64,000 nt of DNA from Anabaena azotica FACHB-119 (GTDB lineage Bacteria > Cyanobacteriota > Cyanobacteriia > Cyanobacteriales > Nostocaceae): NCBI RefSeq assembly GCF_014697625.1, contig NZ_JACJSG010000005.1:100561-164560 (forward strand), read 5' to 3'. Of this stretch, positions 44,290 to 51,820 are shown piece after piece; the stretch's first letter is position 1, and every line of letters starts with the position of its first letter. The notes below the pieces were generated by a model that saw nothing but the letters and a program-made list of their open reading frames with translations, made no database searches and had not been told where the DNA came from. The translations under genes and the position numbers were made by a program.

Positions 44290-47200
44290 ATGTTAGCTCA
44301 AGTCCAAGGTTTTCAACTTTCACCGCAACAAAAGCGTCTTTGGTTATTACAACAAGAGAATTCTGTTTATCTTGCTTGTTGTGCAGTTTTAATTACAGGA
44401 AATTTGCAAGTTAACGTACTCAAAGATGCGTTGCAGAAGGTTGTTGATAGAAACGAAATTCTCCGTACCAAGTTTTATCGCCCCCAAGGAATTAAAATTC
44501 CTGTGCAAATTATAGAGGCTAGTAAGTTTTTGTTTTTAGAAGAAACCATCATTAGTAATAATAGGTTATCTCAATTAATAGATGAACTATTCATTGTAGA
44601 GACACAACATCATCAAGCTGAAGAAGATTTATTTTCCACAAAACTATTCACTATTAATAACAATGTTAACGTTTTATTTATTAAGATTCCAGCGCTTTGT
44701 GCAGATACGCTATCTTTAAATAATTTAGTCGCAGAAATTAGTAATTGTTATCTTGCCTGTTCGCAAAATAAAGATATCTTAGACGAACCTTTACAATATG
44801 CTGATATTGCTGCTTGGCTAAATGAATTATTAGCAGATGAAGAAAGTGATATAGGAAGAAGATATTGGCGACAAATAGACATATCCAGGTGTGGAAGTTA
44901 CAAACTAATTAATGAACAGCCAAAAGAACAACTAGATAAATTTCACCCAAAGATTTTTTACACCTTAATAAATCAGCAATTAGCAAATAAAGTTAACGAA
45001 CTTAGTCAAAAGTATCAAACCTCTACTGCAAACTTTCTCTTAACTTGCTGGCTAATTTTACTGTGGCGGCTAACAGGAAATGCCGATTTAATTATTGGGA
45101 CTGGTTTCGATGGACGCAACTATGAAGAATTAAAAACTAGTTTAGGATTATTTGCTAAATATCTATCTTTGGCTTGCTCTTTAAAAGATGGCGATCGCTT
45201 CACTGATATAATAGCAAAAGTCAATCATATTACCACAGAAATGTCTGATTGGCAAGAAAGCTTTAGTTGGGACGCGAGTCAACAAGATGGTTCAACAGCC
45301 TTCTTCCCTTTCTGCTTCGAGTTTACAGCCGCGCCTCAACCCCACAAAGCTGGGGAAGTTACATTCACACTTTACCAGCATTACGTCTGTAGCGATCGCT
45401 TTAAAGTGAAACTCGCAGCAGTACAGACTGTTGATGGTGAGTTAAAGGCAGAATTTCACTATGATAGTAACTTATTTGCCATAGCAGATATTGAAAATCT
45501 AGCTAATCAATTTGTCTGCTTGTTAGAAAGTGCTATTGAAAACCCCCAAGCCAACATTTCCCAGTTAAACATTTTCCCAACCGCACAGAGAAAACAACTT
45601 TTAATAGACTTCAACAATACTCAAACTTCAGCATTACCCTATCAATGTATTCATCATTGGTTTGAAGCCCAATGTCAGCAAACACCAGATAATATTGCTG
45701 TTGTTTTTGCAGAACAAAAACTCACATATCAAGAGTTAAATAAACGTGCGAATCAACTAGCACATTACTTGCAAAATTTAGGCGTAGGTTCAGAACAATT
45801 AATAGGTATTTGTGTAGAGCGTTCCTTATTAATGGTCATTGGCATATTAGGTATTCTCAAAGCTGGTGCAGCCTATGTACCCATTGACCCTAATTACCCA
45901 ACAGAACGCAAAGCATATATATTAGCAGATACACAAATGTCATTGTTGCTAACTCAAGCCAGTTTAGCCGCAAGTTTCCCAGCAGATAATATCACAACTA
46001 TTTGCCTAGATACTGATAGTGAAGTTATCAACCAACAACCACAAGTAAATCTCATTAGCCCAACTAATGCTGATAATTTAGCCTATGTAATTTACACCTC
46101 TGGTTCTACTGGTAAACCCAAGGGAACTTTAATTGAGCATTCTGGGTTAGTTAATTATCTCAACTGGTGTACACAAGCATATAAAGTTGAGCAAGGTTCA
46201 GGTACATTAGTTCATTCTTCTTTAAGCTTTGACCTAACCATTACTAGTTTATTTTCCCCTTTACTTGTAGGTAGCCAAGTAGAACTGCTTCCAGAACATC
46301 AGGGTATAGAAACTCTAGCGCCAACTATCAAAGCTAGAAGTAATCTTAGCCTCGTAAAAATCACCCCGGCTCATTTAGAATTACTCAGTCAACAATTAAC
46401 ACCCCAAGAAGCCGCAGGTAGAACAAACGCTTTTATTATCGGTGGGGAAAACCTCACTACACAACATATTAACTTCTGGCAAAAATACGCCCCTGATACT
46501 GTACTCATAAATGAATATGGCCCTACGGAAACTGTGGTAGGTTGCTGCATTTATCAAGTACCGCAAAACCATAATTATTCAAGCTCAATTCCTATCGGTC
46601 ATCCCATTGCTAACACCCAACTTTATGTTTTAGACCAATACTTACAACCAGTACCAAAAGGTGTGATAGGTGAGTTATATATTGGCGGTGCGGGATTAGC
46701 AAGAGGCTACCTCAAGCAACCAGAATTAACTGCTCAAAAGTTTATTCCTCACCCCTTTAATGATGAACCTGGAGCGCGTCTTTATAGAACAGGCGACCAA
46801 GTGCGCTTTCGTGTAGATGGAACTTTAGAATTTTTAGGACGCTTAGATGACCAAGTAAAACTGCGGGGTTTCCGCATCGAATTAGGCGAAATTGAATCTT
46901 TACTTTGTCTACACCCAAAGGTGAAAGATGTAGTAGTAACAGTAAGGGAAGATGTTGCTGGCGACCAACGTTTAATAGCTTATTTGGTAGTACAACCAGA
47001 GTCTTTATCAGTAGAAGATTTACGGCATTTCTTGCAACAAAAACTCCCAGATTACATGATACCTTCTGCTTTTATACCCTTGCAAAACTTCCCGTTAACC
47101 GCCAATGGAAAAGTAGACCGTAAAGCCTTACCTGCACCAGAGAAAATTAACGCAGAAATAGAGCAATTCTATGTTGCACCTCGTAATTCCCTAGAAGCAC

Positions 47201-48666
47201 AAATAGCAGAAATTTGGTCACAAGTGCTGAGGGTGGAAAAAGTTGGGATACATCATAACTTTTTTACCTTGGGTGGACATTCCTTGCTGGTGACTCAATT
47301 AATATCGCGGATGCGGGATGCTTTGGGTGTGGAGTTACTCATACAAGAGGTTTTTGTAAATCCTACAGTAGCTGAGTTGTGTGTCATTGTTACCCAAAAA
47401 CTAGCCGAACAAGTCGATGATGAAATTTTAGCGCGATCGCTCACCGAATTCAATGATTTAAATCAAACAAATATTATCAACTTGGCTCAAGAAACTATTC
47501 TTGATTCGACAATTTACCCTTCAACTTTTTGGCGAAAACATGAAACTGCATCAACTTCTATCTTATTAACAGGATCAACTGGCTTCTTAGGCGCTTTTTT
47601 ACTGTTTGAACTGTTGCAACATCAAACACATATTTATTGTTTAGTCCGGGCTACTAATTTAAAAGTAGCTAAGGAAAAACTGCAAAAAACGCTAGAATCT
47701 TATTTAATCTGGGATGAGAGTTTTAGTCAGAGAATTACCCCGATAATTGGAGATTTATCTCAACCATTACTGGGACTGAATGAAGCAGAGTTTGAAAAAT
47801 TAGCCATTACTATTGATATTATTTACCATAATGGTGCTTGGGTAAATCATATTTATCCTTACTCAATTTTGAAACCTGCAAACGTACTGGGTACACAAGA
47901 AATCCTGAGACTAGCTAGTAAAATCAAAACCAAACCAGTACATTTTATTTCTAGCTCTGGTGTTGTAGCTTCCAAAGTTGAATCTGGAGTTAAGTTAGTT
48001 AGAGAACAGGATAGTCTGAACGAAAATGACTTTCCCAGCAATGGATATAGTCAAACTAAATGGATAGCTGAAAAATTAGTCCAAACTGCGGCACAAAGAG
48101 GCATTCCTATCTCTATTTACAGACCCTCTCGCATATCTGGACATAGCCAAACTGGTGTTTTTAATCGCCATGACTTTCTGTACAAATTGATCATAGGTTG
48201 TGTGCAATTAGGAACTGCGCCAGATATAAACATTAGGAATAATATAGTTCCTGTAGATTATGTCAGCAAAGCCATAGTTCATCTATCCCAGCAAGAAAAA
48301 TCTCTTGGTCAAACTTTCCACTTAGTACATTCTCAAACTCTCCACTCAAATACACTTATTGAGCATATTCGCTCCTTAAATTATGCAATTGAGCAAGTTT
48401 CTTATGACCTGTGGCGAGAGAAATTACTCAAAATTACTCAAGGCTCATTAGAGCATCCTTTATCTTCATTAGTACCATTTTTCCCAGTAAAACAAACTCA
48501 AGAAGAAAATTCTCATTCAGGATTTTTACAGTTTGATAACCAAAATGTCATCAATGGCTTAGTAGGTACTTCGATTACTTGTCCTCCTGTAGACAGTCAG
48601 TTACTCAATGTTTATTTTTCCCATTTAATGAACCTGGGATTTTTGGATAATCAGGTGGCAAATTGA
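44290..48666 (+). CDS. NRPS5: HH-less C-like (interface-type)-A(Asn/Asp)-PCP-thioester reductase
   Basis: This 1458-residue termination module resembles NRPS3 at its N-terminus: a C-family domain starting FQLSPQQKRLWLLQQ whose HHxxxDG site reads IPALCADT (about 134), so it should not condense. The A domain (about 450-960; YTSGSTGKPKG about 602) gives DLTKIGEVG plus Lys, nearest the asparagine code DLTKLGEVGK, though Asp is not excluded. The PCP serine (LGGHSLLVTQ) is about 997. The last 380 residues are a thioester reductase: GSTGFLG (about 1095) for NADPH, SSSGVV, and the catalytic YSQTK (about 1252). The chain would leave as an aldehyde or alcohol rather than an acid. The aminotransferase next door suggests aldehyde then amine. 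Confidence 0.93.
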   Translation: MLAQVQGFQLSPQQKRLWLLQQENSVYLACCAVLITGNLQVNVLKDALQKVVDRNEILRTKFYRPQGIKIPVQIIEASKFLFLEETIISNNRLSQLIDELFIVETQHHQAEEDLFSTKLFTINNNVNVLFIKIPALCADTLSLNNLVAEISNCYLACSQNKDILDEPLQYADIAAWLNELLADEESDIGRRYWRQIDISRCGSYKLINEQPKEQLDKFHPKIFYTLINQQLANKVNELSQKYQTSTANFLLTCWLILLWRLTGNADLIIGTGFDGRNYEELKTSLGLFAKYLSLACSLKDGDRFTDIIAKVNHITTEMSDWQESFSWDASQQDGSTAFFPFCFEFTAAPQPHKAGEVTFTLYQHYVCSDRFKVKLAAVQTVDGELKAEFHYDSNLFAIADIENLANQFVCLLESAIENPQANISQLNIFPTAQRKQLLIDFNNTQTSALPYQCIHHWFEAQCQQTPDNIAVVFAEQKLTYQELNKRANQLAHYLQNLGVGSEQLIGICVERSLLMVIGILGILKAGAAYVPIDPNYPTERKAYILADTQMSLLLTQASLAASFPADNITTICLDTDSEVINQQPQVNLISPTNADNLAYVIYTSGSTGKPKGTLIEHSGLVNYLNWCTQAYKVEQGSGTLVHSSLSFDLTITSLFSPLLVGSQVELLPEHQGIETLAPTIKARSNLSLVKITPAHLELLSQQLTPQEAAGRTNAFIIGGENLTTQHINFWQKYAPDTVLINEYGPTETVVGCCIYQVPQNHNYSSSIPIGHPIANTQLYVLDQYLQPVPKGVIGELYIGGAGLARGYLKQPELTAQKFIPHPFNDEPGARLYRTGDQVRFRVDGTLEFLGRLDDQVKLRGFRIELGEIESLLCLHPKVKDVVVTVREDVAGDQRLIAYLVVQPESLSVEDLRHFLQQKLPDYMIPSAFIPLQNFPLTANGKVDRKALPAPEKINAEIEQFYVAPRNSLEAQIAEIWSQVLRVEKVGIHHNFFTLGGHSLLVTQLISRMRDALGVELLIQEVFVNPTVAELCVIVTQKLAEQVDDEILARSLTEFNDLNQTNIINLAQETILDSTIYPSTFWRKHETASTSILLTGSTGFLGAFLLFELLQHQTHIYCLVRATNLKVAKEKLQKTLESYLIWDESFSQRITPIIGDLSQPLLGLNEAEFEKLAITIDIIYHNGAWVNHIYPYSILKPANVLGTQEILRLASKIKTKPVHFISSSGVVASKVESGVKLVREQDSLNENDFPSNGYSQTKWIAEKLVQTAAQRGIPISIYRPSRISGHSQTGVFNRHDFLYKLIIGCVQLGTAPDINIRNNIVPVDYVSKAIVHLSQQEKSLGQTFHLVHSQTLHSNTLIEHIRSLNYAIEQVSYDLWREKLLKITQGSLEHPLSSLVPFFPVKQTQEENSHSGFLQFDNQNVINGLVGTSITCPPVDSQLLNVYFSHLMNLGFLDNQVAN

Positions 48667-48719
48667 AGAACATTAAAACCTTGGCAATCAACAATTATTA
48701 AATCAAAAGTAGGAATTAC

Positions 48720-50174
48720 ATGAACACACAACAAGTTACATTACCTCAACATTCAGATAATTTAACTAAACTGCTAGCTACGGCAGGACTTACTACCAAC
48801 CAACAAAAGTATTTACACGATTTTATCAACCGCTACAGCTATCATACAAAAACATCAAAGCAGATTTCTCAAACTTCTCGCCCCTTTTTAGCTGATGATA
48901 AAAACTTAGGAGAGTTTGATTTACTCTTGAAAGAAATGTATTATCCTATTGTTGCTAATCGCTCATCAGGTTCTAAAATATGGGATGTAGATGATAATGA
49001 ATATGTAGATGTGGTCATGGGCTTGGGTATCAATCTTTTTGGACATAACCCATCTTTTATTAAAGAAGCTTTAATTAGTCAACTTGATAAAGGAATTCAA
49101 CTTGGTCTGCAATCAGATTTGGTTGGTGAAGTAGCTGAGTTATTTTCTCAACTGACAGGAATGGAGCGAGTTTGCTTTAGCAATACAGGTACAGAAGCTG
49201 TAATGACGGCTCTTCGTATTGCTAGAGCAATTACAGGACGTAACAAAATTGTGATATTTTCACGTTCTTATCATGGACATTTTGACGGCACTTTAGTTAA
49301 AGCAAATAAGGCAGAAGATAATCACTATGCTCTACCCTTAGCACCTGGAGTATTGCCAGATTTTGTTAAAGATGTTTTGGTGTTAGATTATGGCAATCCT
49401 GAATCTTTAGAAATCATCAAAACTCATCAGCAAGAATTAGCAGCCGTTTTAGTAGTTCCTGTACAAACCAGTAGACCTGCTTTACAGCCAAAGGAATTTC
49501 TGCACCAGTTACGCGAATTAACACAAGCAAATGAAATTGCTTTAATTTTTGATGAAATGGTGACAGGCTTTCGCATTCATTCTGGTGGCGCACAAGCCTA
49601 TTTTGGTGTGCAAGCAGATATAGCCACCTATGGAAAAATTGTTGGTGGTGGAATGCCTATTGGTGTAATTGCTGGTAAAAGTAAATATATGGATGCCATT
49701 GATGGGGGGATGTGGAATTATGGCGATGATTCTTATCCTCAAACACAAAAAACATTTTTTGCTGGTACTTTTTGTAAGCATCCATTAGCAATGACTGCGG
49801 CAAAATCAGTGTTGCAATATTTGCAAAGTGAAGGCCCATCACTGCATCAAAAATTGAATGAACGTACAACACAATTTATTAGTAAGTTGAATGATTATTT
49901 TACAGTAGAAGGGCTACCATTAAGAATGGCGAACTTTGGCTCAATCTTTGGTTCTGCATCTTTAGAATCTGCTGAAGACAATTCTACTGCTTCTGTAGTT
50001 ATGAGCTTATTAAAATATCATCTGCTTGATAAAGGCGTTCACCTTTTAGGGGTAACAGGTTTTTTATCCACAGCGCACACAGATGAAGATATTAATTACA
50101 TCATTCAGGCTGTTAAAGATAGTTTAGTCGAACTAAGGATGGGAGAATTTTTACCACCCCGTGCTTCTGTTTGA
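48720..50174 (+). CDS. Class III PLP aminotransferase (GSA-like), terminal transamination
   Basis: This 484-residue fold-type I PLP enzyme is similar to glutamate-1-semialdehyde aminotransferases and to aminotransferases of NRPS clusters. Visible elements are the cofactor-phosphate region NTGTEAVMTALRIAR (about 158), SYHGHFDGTL, IFDEMVTGFR (the PLP-ring Asp; about 278) and the Schiff-base lysine in TYGKIVGGGMPIG (about 303). An N-terminal extension of about 60 residues precedes the core. AGGAA lies 5 nt before the start. Directly downstream of a reductase-terminated NRPS, it probably aminates the released aldehyde, as MxcL does after MxcG in myxochelin B biosynthesis. An alternative is supply of an amino building block. 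Confidence 0.88.
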   Translation: MNTQQVTLPQHSDNLTKLLATAGLTTNQQKYLHDFINRYSYHTKTSKQISQTSRPFLADDKNLGEFDLLLKEMYYPIVANRSSGSKIWDVDDNEYVDVVMGLGINLFGHNPSFIKEALISQLDKGIQLGLQSDLVGEVAELFSQLTGMERVCFSNTGTEAVMTALRIARAITGRNKIVIFSRSYHGHFDGTLVKANKAEDNHYALPLAPGVLPDFVKDVLVLDYGNPESLEIIKTHQQELAAVLVVPVQTSRPALQPKEFLHQLRELTQANEIALIFDEMVTGFRIHSGGAQAYFGVQADIATYGKIVGGGMPIGVIAGKSKYMDAIDGGMWNYGDDSYPQTQKTFFAGTFCKHPLAMTAAKSVLQYLQSEGPSLHQKLNERTTQFISKLNDYFTVEGLPLRMANFGSIFGSASLESAEDNSTASVVMSLLKYHLLDKGVHLLGVTGFLSTAHTDEDINYIIQAVKDSLVELRMGEFLPPRASV

Positions 50175-50205
50175 AATTTTAGTTCACTAATAGGAGATAA
50201 AAAAG

Positions 50206-50427
50206 ATGCAAACAACTTCAGAAGATACAACAATGTATAAAGTTGTAGTTAATCATGAGGAACAATATTCTCTTTGGCCTGTTGATAAGGAAAATGCCCT
50301 TGGTTGGAGAGATGCAGGTAAAAGCGGACTCAAATCAGAATGTCTAGAATACATCAAAGAAGTTTGGACTGATATGAGACCCCTAAGTTTGAGAAAGAGA
50401 ATGGAGGAATTATCTAGTAAAAATTAA
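50206..50427 (+). CDS. MbtH-like NRPS accessory protein
   Basis: This 73-residue protein has the full MbtH signature: [35 protein letters not shown] and SLRKRM. MbtH-like proteins bind adenylation domains and are needed for their folding or activity. A strong AGGAG lies 9 nt before the start at 50206; an internal ATG nine codons on (50233) is the classical family start and could also be used. It is the last gene of the tight + strand run and should serve the A domains upstream in trans. Confidence 0.95.
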   Translation: MQTTSEDTTMYKVVVNHEEQYSLWPVDKENALGWRDAGKSGLKSECLEYIKEVWTDMRPLSLRKRMEELSSKN

Positions 50428-50494
50428 TTATAAATAAGCGGTCGAAAACAAATCAAACTATGTTGAGTAATGTAAAGTTATCACAATTTGGTTC

Positions 50495-50540
50495 GTAGTA
50501 AGGACTTTAGTCCTCAAAAAAGGACTAAAGTCCTTACTAC
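50495..50540. repeat. Perfect 20-bp hairpin downstream of mbtH-like gene
   Basis: Arms 50495-50514 and 50521-50540 are exact reverse complements (GTAGTAAGGACTTTAGTCCT) around CAAAAA. A second hairpin follows at 50585-50594/50604-50613 (ATTGTAGAGA/TCTCTACAAT). Both lie in the 372-bp gap after the mbtH-like gene, where they could weaken read-through to the thioesterase. They are also typical of dispersed Nostoc repeats. Confidence 0.6.
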
Positions 50541-50640
50541 AAACTTGATTTATTTAGTCCGTTCTACTTAAGTTCTCAATTAATATTGTAGAGAGGTTAA
50601 ACTTCTCTACAATAATTGTATTTAGGGAACAGCAGCGCTA

Positions 50641-50788
50641 ATATCAAGTTCGGATGAATACTTATAATATGGTTGGTTTAGTCGGTAATGGGTAATAGCG
50701 AATAGGTAATTGTTTTCTACCATTACCAATTACCAATTACCAATTACCAACCCTCACGATATGATAAGTGTTTAAGCGAACATGATAT
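50641..50788 (+). mobile_element. MITE-like element, copy 1
   Basis: This 148-bp element has imperfect terminal inverted repeats of about 30 bp (ATATCAAGTTCG... and its inverse ...CGAACATGATAT) and an AT-rich core with four ATTACCA heptads (50722-50749). A homologous element lies inverted at 57560-57714, matching along the whole length. No coding capacity is present. It ends 11 nt before the thioesterase ATG. Confidence 0.7.
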
Positions 50789-50799
50789 AACTTACGGTG

Positions 50800-51576
50800 A
50801 TGAAGACAAATATATCAAGCTATAATTGGGTAATTCGCCCCCGTCCTAACCCACAAGCACATTTGCGTTTGTTTTGCTTTCCTTATGCGGGTGGTAGTTC
50901 TTTCATTTACCGCACTTGGCCTGACTCTCTACCCACATCTGTAGAAGTTTGTGCTGTCGAACTTCCAGGGAGAGGAAAGCAAATAATGTTACCGCCATAT
51001 AGTAGAATGGAGCAGCTTGTGGATGCGATAGCCGAAGGCTTAAGCTCGCTTATCGCCACAGTTATCCATCCATATTTAGATCAGCCATTCGCATTCTTCG
51101 GTCACAGTATGGGCGGCTTAGTCAGCTTTGAGTTAGCGCGTCTACTCCGCAAAAAGTATGATATTAGCCCAGTTCATCTATTTATATCAGGTCGTCGCCC
51201 CCCTCATATTTCTGACCCAAAACCACCAATTCACAACCTACCAGAACCTAATTTTATCGAAGAGATACGCCATTTTAACGGTACACCACCCGCAGTATTA
51301 GAAAATGCCGAACTCATGGAATTATTTGTACCAGTATTAAGGGCAGATTTTGCAGTTTTAGAAACTTATATTTATCATCCTGAACCACTGCTAGATTGTC
51401 CCATCACTGTTTTTGGTGGCTTACAAGATGCAAGAGTCGATTGTGATTTACTACAAGCATGGCAAGAACATACAAATGCTGATTTTAATTTACATATTTT
51501 ACCAGGTGATCACTTTTTTCTGCACTCTGCCCAATCTCTTTTACTAGAACAATTGGCGAAATATTTGCCACATTAA
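50800..51576 (+). CDS. Type II thioesterase (NRPS/PKS editing)
   Basis: This is an alpha/beta-hydrolase of about 258 residues with the thioesterase II layout: LFCFPYAGGSSFIYRTWP near the N-terminus, the nucleophile Ser in FGHSMGGLVSF (about 105), the acid in FGGLQDARVD (about 207) and the catalytic His in LPGDHFFLHS (about 233). Such enzymes remove wrong or stalled acyl groups from carrier proteins. Since the synthetase ends in a reductase, it is not the release enzyme. A GTG one codon upstream (50797) could also start it; no good Shine-Dalgarno is seen because a MITE-like element abuts the start. An eight-residue insertion (EGLSSLIA region) results from a 24-bp repeat at 51028-51051. Confidence 0.92.
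   Translation: MKTNISSYNWVIRPRPNPQAHLRLFCFPYAGGSSFIYRTWPDSLPTSVEVCAVELPGRGKQIMLPPYSRMEQLVDAIAEGLSSLIATVIHPYLDQPFAFFGHSMGGLVSFELARLLRKKYDISPVHLFISGRRPPHISDPKPPIHNLPEPNFIEEIRHFNGTPPAVLENAELMELFVPVLRADFAVLETYIYHPEPLLDCPITVFGGLQDARVDCDLLQAWQEHTNADFNLHILPGDHFFLHSAQSLLLEQLAKYLPH
51028..51051 (+). repeat. 24-bp small repeat inserted in a HIP1 site inside the thioesterase gene
   Basis: Removing these 24 bp joins GCG to ATCGCC and restores HIP1 (GCGATCGCC). The protein then has the usual family spacing between LVDAIA and PYLDQPFAFFGHS. The insert adds eight codons in frame. Confidence 0.65.
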
Positions 51577-51671
51577 CTAGTGGCGTGGCAAGGTTAAAAT
51601 GTGGCATTAACTAACAATCTAATATCTCATACCAATTCAAAAAAATTTTGGCAACACATCCATTCTCTGTG

Positions 51672-51693
51672 GGGGCGCACAGCTGTGCGCCCC
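51672..51693. terminator. GC-rich 22-bp palindrome between converging genes
   Basis: GGGGCGCACAG is directly followed by its exact reverse complement. It sits between the end of the thioesterase gene (+) and the end of the GH57 gene (-), a position suited to bidirectional termination. There is no U-run. Three TCTGCGTTTA decamers follow at about 51699-51727. The 244-bp gap holds nothing else recognisable. Confidence 0.4.
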
Positions 51694-51820
51694 TACACAT
51701 CTGCGTTTATCTGCGTTTATCTGCGTTCAATTTTTTCCTAATCTATGTGTTGCAAATATTTTTTGCATTACTATTAGGGCTGGGTGGTAAAATTTGTATT
51801 CAGCACCCATCCCCTAATAC

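Noticed and set aside
50800..51576. Thioesterase as the release enzyme
   Set aside because: It is a free-standing type II enzyme, and the last NRPS ends in a complete thioester reductase.
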